Source of the DNA: CAYUYH01 sp964449175
GTDB lineage: Bacteria > Planctomycetota > Phycisphaerae > SM23-33
Reading direction: 5' to 3'
NCBI GenBank assembly: GCA_964449175.1
Contig: CAYUYH010000178.1
Coordinates: forward strand, 1 to 5,634
DNA: 5,634 bases
Under the pieces are notes generated by a model. That model ran no database searches, had not been told where the DNA came from, and saw only the letters and a program-made list of their open reading frames with translations. The position numbers were made by a program, and so were the translations under genes. Positions 1 through 5,634 of this stretch are shown piece by piece. The number at the start of each line of letters is the position of its first letter. Position 1 is the stretch's first letter.

Positions 1-1
1 G

Positions 2-151
2 GCCGACCCCACCGGCACGGGCGGGGGCGGCGCGTCGACAGGCGGCGCCCTGGACCCAGCCGCCGGCGGCGCGGGGGCGGCACACCGGCACACGATCCTG
101 CCTCGCCACCGTCGCGCGGTGCAGCGGTACTTCCAGCGTCAATCGAGGTGA
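2..151 (+). CDS. C-terminal end of an upstream protein (partial, function unknown)
   Basis: Reading frame 2 is open from the left edge to a TGA at 149-151, giving the last 49 residues of a protein whose start lies outside the window. The first ~27 residues are a Gly/Ala/Thr-rich low-complexity stretch (TGTGGGGAS, then AAGGAGAA). A short basic segment follows, ILPRHRRAVQRYFQRQSR, which would form an amphipathic helix at the very end. G/C dominates the third codon positions, as in the genes downstream, and the other two forward frames give Arg-rich or less natural translations. A flexible linker followed by a terminal 'LPxxxRxAVxxYF' helix recalls the tails of large coiled-coil or membrane proteins in planctomycete MoxR-type operons; that is memory-based inference and no family can be assigned. 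It lies 78 bases before the MoxR gene on the same strand, so it could be the preceding operon member. Confidence 0.68.
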   Translation, partial: ADPTGTGGGGASTGGALDPAAGGAGAAHRHTILPRHRRAVQRYFQRQSR

Positions 152-229
152 ATAGACCAGCCCTGCCGGAAGACTAGAGATATGGCGGAGGCAACTGCCG
201 CGCCGCGGTCGCCCGCCCAAGGAGCGCAC
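152..229 (+). other. Short leader between upstream gene and MoxR gene
   Basis: These 78 bases separate the stop of the upstream frame from the preferred MoxR start. I see no inverted repeat followed by a T-run, and no convincing -35/-10 pair. The stretch 150-181 is locally less GC-rich than its surroundings, which could fit a weak promoter or simply a leader. Read-through from the upstream gene is plausible. If translation starts at 182 instead of 230, the leader shrinks to 30 bases. Confidence 0.4.
219..224 (+). promoter_or_regulatory. Shine-Dalgarno site that decides the MoxR start
   Basis: AAGGAG lies 5 bases before the ATG at 230. It is the strongest ribosome-binding match near the gene. 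It favours the ATG at 230 over the in-frame ATG at 182, which has only a weak GGAAGA at 168-173. Confidence 0.72.
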
Positions 230-1297
230 ATGGAACAGCAGTCCAGCCAGTCGCCCGCGTTGATCGATCCGCCGGTCCTCGAACGGGCGCTTTCGTTGGC
301 CGACGGAATACTCGCCCAACTCGACCGGATGCTGCTCGGCCGAAGCGAACTGCACCGCATGGTGCTGGTGGGCATCCTCAGCCGCGGGCACATACTGCTG
401 GAGGGCGTGCCGGGCGTGGGCAAGACGGCGATGATCAAGGCGCTGGGGCAGATCCTCGGCCTGGAGTTCAAGCGGGTGCAGTTCACCCCGGACCTGATGC
501 CGAGCGACATACTCGGCGCGCACATCCTCCGCCAGACGGCCGACGGGCGGCGCGAGATGACGTTCCAGCCCGGGCCGGTGTTCACCAACATCCTGCTGGC
601 CGACGAGATCAACCGCGCCAGCCCCAAGACCCAGTCAGCCCTGCTGGAGGCGATGCAGGAGCGGTGCGTCACGCTGCTGGGCGAGACGCGCGAGCTGCCC
701 GATCCGTTCTTCGTGCTGGCCAGCCAGAACCCAATCGAGCTGGAGGGCACCTACCCGCTGCCCGAGGCGCAGCTCGACCGCTTCCTGCTGAAGATAGTGG
801 TGGACAACGTGGACGCCGGCGTGCTGGAAGAGATCATATCCACGCGGCGTCGCGGCGAGCCGCCGCCGCCGTCGGGGCCTATCGCGGCCGGCGGGCTGGG
901 AGAGCTATTTGCGGTGATGGACCGGCTGTTCCTGCCGACCGCCGTCGCGCGGTACATCTCCCGCCTGACGGCCGCCACGCACGCGACTGGCGGCGAGGCG
1001 ACCGAGCTTGTCCGCAACTACGTCACCTACGGCGCCAGCCCGCGCGCGGCGATCGCGATGGCCGAGGCAGGCCGGGCGCACGCGCTGCTGGCGGGCAGGC
1101 CGTCGGTCGGCTTCGAGGACGTCAAGGCCGTCGCCCCGGCCGTGCTCAACCATCGCCTCATCCTGAACTACAAGGCGCGGTTCGACCAGGTCGGACCGTT
1201 CGCGGTAATAGACTCACTGCTCACCGGCCTGGACGAGGCTGGGCTGAACCTGCCTTCCGACGTGCGTGTGGCCGAGGCGCAAGGGGGGCAGGAATGA
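230..1297 (+). CDS. MoxR-family AAA+ ATPase
   Basis: A 355-residue cytoplasmic AAA+ ATPase of the MoxR family (AAA_3 core plus AAA lid). Members act as ATP-driven chaperones that assemble, mature or activate partner complexes, often membrane or metal-containing ones encoded alongside. Visible motifs, in order: Walker A GVPGVGKT (59-66); the MoxR-typical QFTPDLMPSDILG (84-96); Walker B ILLADEINR (121-129); the sensor-1 region FVLASQNPIELEGTYPLPEA (161-180, Asn167); the arginine-finger segment QLDRF (Arg184); and the sensor-2 motif GASPRA (268-273, Arg272). All key residues are present and the length is usual, so it should be active. The start at 230 is chosen for its AAGGAG site; starting at 182 would add 16 Ala/Pro-rich residues. 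The stop overlaps the next start as ATGA, pointing to translational coupling. Classical MoxR clusters carry DUF58 and von Willebrand A genes; neither is seen in this window. Confidence 0.96.
   Translation: MEQQSSQSPALIDPPVLERALSLADGILAQLDRMLLGRSELHRMVLVGILSRGHILLEGVPGVGKTAMIKALGQILGLEFKRVQFTPDLMPSDILGAHILRQTADGRREMTFQPGPVFTNILLADEINRASPKTQSALLEAMQERCVTLLGETRELPDPFFVLASQNPIELEGTYPLPEAQLDRFLLKIVVDNVDAGVLEEIISTRRRGEPPPPSGPIAAGGLGELFAVMDRLFLPTAVARYISRLTAATHATGGEATELVRNYVTYGASPRAAIAMAEAGRAHALLAGRPSVGFEDVKAVAPAVLNHRLILNYKARFDQVGPFAVIDSLLTGLDEAGLNLPSDVRVAEAQGGQE
1281..1288 (+). promoter_or_regulatory. Ribosome-binding site of the two-TM surface protein
   Basis: AAGGGGGG lies within the end of the MoxR gene, 5 bases before the ATG at 1294. 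Together with the ATGA overlap at 1294-1297 it fixes this start over the longer upstream extension of the same frame. Confidence 0.6.
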
Positions 1298-3087
1298 ACG
1301 CTCGCCCGGCCAACCTGTCGGCAATGGCGTTGGCGGCGGCGCTGCTGGCAATTGCGACTGCGCCGACCTCCGCCGCACCGCCCGCCGGCACGGTCTTTGG
1401 CCAGGTGGTCGTCTCCGTCGAGCCGACCCCGGCTCCGGGTCCGATGGCTGAGATCATGTGGGGCTACATAGAGTACCGAATCCGCCTGACGAACCTCTCC
1501 AATGCCGCCGACCACGACGTTGACCTGATCTTTCCGAGCGACCCCAGGGGGTACTCATACGACCACATCCGCCGGATCACGCGGCGCGTTCGCGTGGGGC
1601 GCGGGTCGTCGATGGTCGTGTCGATATTCCAGCCGCCCCTCGAGGCGGCGGGCGACACGATGGCCGTCGAGGTCGATGGCAAGAGTTTCGACAACGCCGT
1701 GTACATGCCGACGATGGGGCACGGATCGTACTACGGCCCCTGGGGGCGCTACTACGGCTACCGTGGGGGCATGCATCGGCCGGCGCCGATACTCGCCAGC
1801 CGGGCGGTGCCGGAATACTTCCGCGATGAGACCACCGCGAAGTACTCCAACGAAGTGGGGTTCTTCCGCAGCGAGCTTCCCGTCGGTGGCTGGAGCGACA
1901 ATTGGCTGGGCTATACCTGCTACGACGGCGTGCTGATGACGGCCACCGAAGCAGCCGGCCTGCCTGCGCCCGTGTTGGGGGCGCTGAGGCGCTACGTCGA
2001 GTGCGGCGGCGTGGTGATCGTCCATGGCCATGAGGTGCCGCAAGCCCTAACCGACGGCGGGTGGAAGCTGCCCGGCGAGAAGGGCTGGGCGGTGGGCCTT
2101 GGCGCGGTGGTCGCGAGCATGGGCGACGAGACCAGGCCGGGCTGGCACAAGCTGCACGTCAAGTGGCCCGACCTGCCGTTGGCGGACGCGGCGCGCGCGT
2201 ATGCCCGCGGCGACGCCGAGGTGTGGCTGTCCGGCAGGGTCAAGGTGCCCGTGCGGGGGCTGTTCCTGGCCGTGCTGGTCTTCGCCGTGGGCATCGGGCC
2301 GGTCAATTTGTACCTGCTGAGCAAGCACGGGAAGCGCATGTGGCTGTGGTGGAACGTGCCGGCGGTGTCGGTGGTGGCCTGCCTGGCGATCTTCGGCTAC
2401 TCCATCGCGTCGGAGGGCTTCACCGGGCGGATGCGAAGCTCGACGCTGACGATCCTCGACGAGAACGCACATCGGGCCACTACCATCGGGTACCTGTCCT
2501 TCTACAGCCCATTCACGCCGTCAGGGGGGTTGCGCTTCGGCTATCAGACCGAGCTGATGCCCGTCACCGAAGGCGACCCGTTCCACGGTGGCCGGGGCAG
2601 GATGATGGACTGGACGAGCGGCCAGCACCTCCAGAGCGGCTGGGTCGTCGCCAGGGCGCCGGCGAACTTCAACATCCGCCAGAACGCCGACCGCCGCGAG
2701 AGGATCAACCTGCGGACTGAACCGGACGGCACGATGGTGGCCGTCAACGCACTGGGCGTGCGCGTGACCCAGCTCTACGTCCGCAATGCCGACGGCGTCG
2801 TGCACTGCCTGTCCGACCTGCCCGCCGGAGGGGAAGGGCGGCTGGAGCTTCTTCGGGCCAGTCACTCAATTGCGCCGGGCGCGGAGGTCATGCGCGAGAT
2901 GTTCTCCGAGCACTGGGCGACGATGTTCCGCCGCGTTCGCCTGCGCCCGGCGAGCTTCCTGATGCCCGGCTGTTACCTGGCGATATGCGACAGGTCGCCG
3001 TTTGTCGGCGAGCCGTTGGCCGGGGCGGAGGTGGACGGCACGGCGATGGTCTACGGCATCTCCAGGAGGGACGCGGATGGAAGTTAG
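1294..3087 (+). CDS. Exported two-TM protein with degenerate amidotransferase-like region; probable exporter accessory subunit
   Basis: A 597-residue protein of uncertain function. Seen in order: a signal peptide (1-28; hydrophobic core ~10-21, likely cleavage after SAA); a beta-rich, Ig-like region (~33-130); a Gly/Tyr-rich loop (142-159); a segment resembling the class-I glutamine-amidotransferase-like fold found in DUF4350/GldG-type proteins (YDGVLMTATEA, then LRRYVECGGVVIVHGHE, ~210-246), without the GxCxG nucleophile elbow and so probably a binding domain; TM1 (~321-342), ending in GPVNLYLL; a short basic loop SKHGKR (343-348); TM2 (~350-372); and a beta-rich domain (~380-597). With positive residues in the inter-TM loop, both large domains should lie outside the cytoplasmic membrane. 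The paired-TM 'GPVNxxLL...W' motif is familiar from uncharacterised proteins beside ABC-2 exporters and MoxR genes. The start is the ATG overlapping the MoxR stop; codons upstream in this frame are an Arg/Gly-rich shadow of MoxR. The 3' end overlaps the ATPase gene by 11 bases. Substrate or partner binding is inferred from context. Confidence 0.9.
   Translation: MNARPANLSAMALAAALLAIATAPTSAAPPAGTVFGQVVVSVEPTPAPGPMAEIMWGYIEYRIRLTNLSNAADHDVDLIFPSDPRGYSYDHIRRITRRVRVGRGSSMVVSIFQPPLEAAGDTMAVEVDGKSFDNAVYMPTMGHGSYYGPWGRYYGYRGGMHRPAPILASRAVPEYFRDETTAKYSNEVGFFRSELPVGGWSDNWLGYTCYDGVLMTATEAAGLPAPVLGALRRYVECGGVVIVHGHEVPQALTDGGWKLPGEKGWAVGLGAVVASMGDETRPGWHKLHVKWPDLPLADAARAYARGDAEVWLSGRVKVPVRGLFLAVLVFAVGIGPVNLYLLSKHGKRMWLWWNVPAVSVVACLAIFGYSIASEGFTGRMRSSTLTILDENAHRATTIGYLSFYSPFTPSGGLRFGYQTELMPVTEGDPFHGGRGRMMDWTSGQHLQSGWVVARAPANFNIRQNADRRERINLRTEPDGTMVAVNALGVRVTQLYVRNADGVVHCLSDLPAGGEGRLELLRASHSIAPGAEVMREMFSEHWATMFRRVRLRPASFLMPGCYLAICDRSPFVGEPLAGAEVDGTAMVYGISRRDADGS
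3064..3069 (+). promoter_or_regulatory. Shine-Dalgarno site that decides the ABC ATPase start
   Basis: AGGAGG lies inside the end of the preceding gene, 7 bases before the ATG at 3077. It is near-consensus and sets the start there, where the protein begins with the expected MEVRVLNLKRYFG strand. The upstream in-frame ATG at 3002 would add 25 Arg/Trp-rich residues that do not fit the family. Confidence 0.82.
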
Positions 3088-4006
3088 GGTGCTCAACCTC
3101 AAGCGGTACTTCGGCCGGACCAAGGCGGTGGACGACATCACCTTCGGCTTCTCGTCGGGGCACGTGTTCGGGTTCGTCGGGCCCAACGGCACCGGCAAGA
3201 CGACCACCATGCGCATCCTGGCCACGCTCGACGAGCCGACCGCCGGCGACGCGAGGATAAACGGCGTCTCGCTGGTGGAGGAGCCCGAGCGGGCGAGGCA
3301 CTATGTCGGCTTCATGCCCGACACGCTGCCCGCCCACCGCGACATGACGGTGCACGAGTACCTGGACTTCTTCGCGCGGGCCTACGGGCTTCGCGGCCCC
3401 AAGCGCGCCAGCGTCGTCGGGGGCATCGAGGAGTTCGTCTCGCTGACGGAGATTCGCGAGAAGACCCTGCGCGCGCTGTCGAAGGGCATGAAGCAGCGGG
3501 TCTCGCTGGCCAGGGCGATGGTGCACGACCCGCCGGTGCTCGTGCTGGACGAGCCGGCCGCCGGGCTGGACCCCAGGGCGCGGGTCGAGTTGCGCGAGCT
3601 GCTGAAGGCGCTGGCCGGCCAGGGCAAGGCGATCTTGATCAGCTCGCACATCCTGACCGAGCTGGCTGAGATCTGCAACGGAGCGGTGATCATCGAACAG
3701 GGCAAGATACTCCGCGCCGGGTCGATGGACGAGATCGTCGCCGCTGTGTCGTCGCGGAAGATCGTCGTCATCAGGCCCGCCGGAAGCGCGGAGGATCTGT
3801 ACAAGATGTTGCTGGAGATGCCGCTTGTCCGCCAGGCTACGATCGTCGGCCAGGAGGTGGAGGCCGAGGTCGACGGCGCCGACGACGGCGCCGCCAAGCT
3901 CCTGGCCGCACTCATGGCCAAGGGAGTGGCCGTCGCCGAGTTCCGCCAGAAGCGAATGCATCTTGAAGACGTGTTCATGAGTGTGACGAAGGGCAAAGTT
4001 CAATGA
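3077..4006 (+). CDS. ABC exporter ATP-binding protein (NatA/CcmA/GldA type)
   Basis: A 309-residue nucleotide-binding subunit of an ABC-2-type exporter; it binds and hydrolyses ATP at the cytoplasmic face to drive the permease encoded next. Motifs: A-loop aromatic Tyr11/Phe12; Walker A GPNGTGKT (35-42); Q-loop region VGFMPD (77-82), where Asp82 stands at the place of the usual Gln; signature LSKGMKQR (134-141), a variant of LSGGQ; Walker B VLVLDEP (154-160) with catalytic Glu159; D-loop AGLDP (162-166); switch His191 in ISSH. An accessory C-terminal domain (~225-309) ends in LEDVFMSVTKG, the 'LEDVF' closing motif typical of CcmA/DrrA-like subunits. The length is normal for this group. It overlaps the preceding gene by 11 bases and the permease gene by ATGA, so all three are likely made together. 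The transported substrate cannot be inferred. Confidence 0.96.
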   Translation: MEVRVLNLKRYFGRTKAVDDITFGFSSGHVFGFVGPNGTGKTTTMRILATLDEPTAGDARINGVSLVEEPERARHYVGFMPDTLPAHRDMTVHEYLDFFARAYGLRGPKRASVVGGIEEFVSLTEIREKTLRALSKGMKQRVSLARAMVHDPPVLVLDEPAAGLDPRARVELRELLKALAGQGKAILISSHILTELAEICNGAVIIEQGKILRAGSMDEIVAAVSSRKIVVIRPAGSAEDLYKMLLEMPLVRQATIVGQEVEAEVDGADDGAAKLLAALMAKGVAVAEFRQKRMHLEDVFMSVTKGKVQ

Positions 4007-5544
4007 ATCCGGCACTGGCCGCGGCGACAGCGGTCGCCGATCGCGTCAACCCGATCGTCGTCAAGGAACTGCGACAGGCGGTGCGCAGCAGGTTCGTGAT
4101 CGCCATTCTCATGCTCTTCCTGCTGGTGAACCTCAGCGTGATCGGCGTGTACGTGATGTTCGCCGATGAGGCCGCGACCAGCTCGACCGGCGGGAGGGAC
4201 ATCTTCATGTGGCTCCTGGCCGTGCTCGCCTTCACGTGCATATGCATGGTGCCGATCTACGCTTCCGTTCGCCTGGCGGCAGAGCGAAACGACACGAACA
4301 CCGACCTGCTGTTCGCCACGACGATCAAGCCGGCCGCGATCATCCGCGGCAAGTTCTGGGCGGCGATGGCGATGGCCGTGCTGATATACAGTTGCTGCAT
4401 GCCGTTCCTGTCCGTCACGTACCTGCTGCGCGGCATCGACCTGCCGACGATCTTCTTCCTGCTGGGGATGGGGCTGATATGCATCGCCGCGGCGGTGATG
4501 GCGGGCATACTTGTCGGAGCGCTGCCGGTCGGCAGGATCTGGCGCATCTTCCTCGGCCTGGGGCTTTTTATCTGCCTGGTCATAGGCACGCTCTTCGCCA
4601 TATCGGCGGCCGGTGCGACGGCCTACCTCGGGCTGATGGGGACCACGGCCGGGGCGTGGGAGTTCTGGGCCGCCGTGGGAACCGGCGTGCTCATGCTCCT
4701 GGCCTTCGTCGGCCTGCTTTATGTCCTGGCGGTCGCCGCGATGAGCCCCTCGCGCGCCAACCGGACCATGCCGATCCGCGTATACGTCACTGCCGCCTGG
4801 ATCGTCCTGGGCGTGGTCGCCTGCCTGTGGAGTTGGCAGGTTAGCGATCCGGGCCCGGTGGAGGCGTGGGTCGGCTTCAGCCTGGCGGTTGCGTCGGGGG
4901 CCGTCTTCCTTGCGATCGCCGAGCGGGAGAGCTGGTCGCCCCGCATCACCAGGAAGATTCCCCGCTTCGGCCCGGGGCGCGTGTTGGCGTGGCTATTCTA
5001 CACGGGCTCCGCCGGCGGCGTCCTCTGGTGCTGCCTGCTGGCGGGTGCGACAGTCCTTTGGGCGCTCATCTGGGGCGAGGCGACGGGCGCGTTCACCGGC
5101 TTCTTCCCGTACTCCATGTGGGCACGGTCCGGTCTTGAGCAGACCCTCCGCATGATGGGCGGCATCTTCCTCTACGCGTTCTGCTATTGCATGCTGGCGT
5201 CACTGCTGCGACACGTGCTGTTCCGCGGAGTGGCGAGGACCTTCCTTCCACTGGTGGCGGCGCTGCTGATGGCCGCGGGGCTGCTGCTGCCGATCCTGGC
5301 GGCCTACCTGGCGACGGGACAGACTATGGACGTCGAGCGGCTGCCCATCGGTTACCTGTTGGCGAGCCCCATCGCCCTGACGGCGTACGATCCGGAGAGC
5401 CAGGTGGTGGTCTGGGCGTTCCTGATTGGCTGGTCGCTGTTGATGGCCGCCCTGTCGGCGCCGTGGCTCGTCGGGCAGTTCCAGCGCTTCCGCCCGCTTC
5501 AACCGGCCGCCACGGCTGAGACGAGCGACCAAGGCGGCGCGTGA
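4003..5544 (+). CDS. ABC-2-type polytopic permease
   Basis: A 513-residue integral membrane protein, the likely membrane partner of the ATPase just upstream, with which it shares an ATGA overlap. It opens with NPIVVKELRQAVRSR (16-30), an amphipathic, basic N-terminal segment common in ABC-2 permeases of planctomycetes and relatives. Hydrophobic segments suggest about 12 TM helices, near 31-53, 67-88, 116-140, 149-172, 181-206, 222-246, 258-278, 286-306, 328-356, 385-402, 412-438 and 466-487. Between the second and third lies LAAERNDTNTDLLFATTIKP (91-110), then AAIIRGKFW, the cytoplasmic 'ER..T.DLL..T.....I..GK' coupling region of this family. A cytoplasmic stretch (~307-327, RESWSPRITRKIPRFGPGR) divides two groups of helices. 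The C-terminus is a short polar tail. At 12 TMs it is about twice the usual ABC-2 half-size and could supply the whole channel or dimerise. A weak AAGGG at 3989-3993 precedes the start. Substrate unknown. Confidence 0.92.
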   Translation: MNPALAAATAVADRVNPIVVKELRQAVRSRFVIAILMLFLLVNLSVIGVYVMFADEAATSSTGGRDIFMWLLAVLAFTCICMVPIYASVRLAAERNDTNTDLLFATTIKPAAIIRGKFWAAMAMAVLIYSCCMPFLSVTYLLRGIDLPTIFFLLGMGLICIAAAVMAGILVGALPVGRIWRIFLGLGLFICLVIGTLFAISAAGATAYLGLMGTTAGAWEFWAAVGTGVLMLLAFVGLLYVLAVAAMSPSRANRTMPIRVYVTAAWIVLGVVACLWSWQVSDPGPVEAWVGFSLAVASGAVFLAIAERESWSPRITRKIPRFGPGRVLAWLFYTGSAGGVLWCCLLAGATVLWALIWGEATGAFTGFFPYSMWARSGLEQTLRMMGGIFLYAFCYCMLASLLRHVLFRGVARTFLPLVAALLMAAGLLLPILAAYLATGQTMDVERLPIGYLLASPIALTAYDPESQVVVWAFLIGWSLLMAALSAPWLVGQFQRFRPLQPAATAETSDQGGA

Positions 5545-5546
5545 CC

Positions 5547-5634
5547 ATGCCCGAGGCGATCGAGCAACATCTCCTAGCCGGCTGCCGGGCGGGCGCGCGG
5601 TCAGCGCCTACCTCGGCGCGCTGGTGGCGCTGCG
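5547..5634 (+). CDS. Start of a further operon gene, truncated by window end; frame uncertain
   Basis: Three bases after the permease stop, an ATG opens a frame that stays open to the window edge (MPEAIEQHLLAGCRAGARSA and on). A GTG at 5541 in the same frame would overlap the permease stop as GTGA and has a better-spaced AAGG (5531-5534), so it may be the true start. Tight packing continues the operon pattern. The first ten codons look natural. From about 5582 the frame starting at 5549 looks better: it reads LPGGRAVSAYLGALVAL, a plausible basic-then-hydrophobic N-terminal membrane segment with G/C at every third position, but it has no credible start codon. A lost base near 5575-5582 would join the two. 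Too little is visible to name a product. Confidence 0.45.
   Translation, partial: MPEAIEQHLLAGCRAGARSAPTSARWWRC

Noticed and set aside
139..750. 203-codon open frame on the minus strand opposite the MoxR gene
   Set aside because: It mirrors the MoxR codons; its translation is Ser/Arg/Pro-rich without domain features, as expected for an antisense shadow in GC-rich DNA.
1283..1288. G6 homopolymer (also at 2524-2529) as a slippage or phase-variation site
   Set aside because: Six G residues are short and expected in GC-rich DNA; both surrounding reading frames are intact, and the first run is better explained as part of a ribosome-binding site.
664..1293. 210-codon 5' extension of the two-TM protein frame inside the MoxR gene
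   Set aside because: The extension is Arg/Gly/Ala-rich and overlaps essential MoxR motifs; the signal peptide begins exactly at the ATG at 1294, which has its own ribosome-binding site.
3872..3892. Repeat GACGGCGCC twice with a 3-base spacer, also able to fold as a GGCGCC hairpin
   Set aside because: It lies inside the ATPase gene, encodes DGADDGA in a loop of the accessory domain, and has no T-run, so it is neither a terminator nor a regulatory repeat.
2888..4015. 375-codon open frame on the minus strand opposite the ABC ATPase
   Set aside because: The translation is His/Arg/Gln/Asp-rich with no recognisable motif, and the + strand carries every ABC ATPase motif across the same stretch.
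1..5634. CRISPR arrays, tRNA/rRNA genes, insertion sequences, attachment sites
   Set aside because: No spaced direct repeats, no cloverleaf or CCA-ended structure, no transposase motif and no terminal inverted repeats were seen; the window is nearly all protein-coding.

Overview
The window reads as one strand of a compact, high-GC (roughly two-thirds GC by eye) bacterial operon, all genes on the + strand. Planctomycetota, possibly a Phycisphaerae-like lineage, is the best guess. The reasons are the gene set (MoxR ATPase, large two-TM surface protein, ABC-2 exporter genes), the 'NPIVVKELRQ' opening of the permease, and the Gly/Ala-rich tail of the upstream protein. This is a judgement from memory of such operons, not a search result. 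All four complete genes share the same codon habits, including frequent ATA isoleucine codons, so nothing suggests that one of them was recently acquired.

Layout: 2-151 is the C-terminal end of an upstream protein. A 78-base leader (152-229) carries no visible terminator. A MoxR-family AAA+ ATPase follows (230-1297; an earlier in-frame ATG at 182 is less likely). It overlaps by ATGA a 597-residue exported membrane protein (1294-3087) that has a signal peptide, a beta-rich region, a degenerate class-I glutamine-amidotransferase-like region, two TM helices and a second large extracytoplasmic domain. That gene overlaps by 11 bases an ABC exporter ATPase of the NatA/CcmA/GldA type (3077-4006), which overlaps by ATGA a polytopic ABC-2-type permease of 513 residues (4003-5544). 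A further gene starts at 5541/5547 and runs off the end. Its reading frame looks disturbed near 5575-5582.

How they may work together: the ATPase and permease should form an ABC-2-type exporter or a mechanically acting ABC complex. The two-TM protein presents large domains outside the membrane and may be its accessory subunit, by analogy with GldG-like partners of GldA/GldF. MoxR proteins act as chaperone-like ATPases that assemble or activate membrane or metal-containing complexes, so this one may mature the exporter or its partner. The tight overlaps support co-production. The substrate cannot be read from the sequence. The individual families are known; the combined system has, to my knowledge, no clear assigned function and is the main point of interest.
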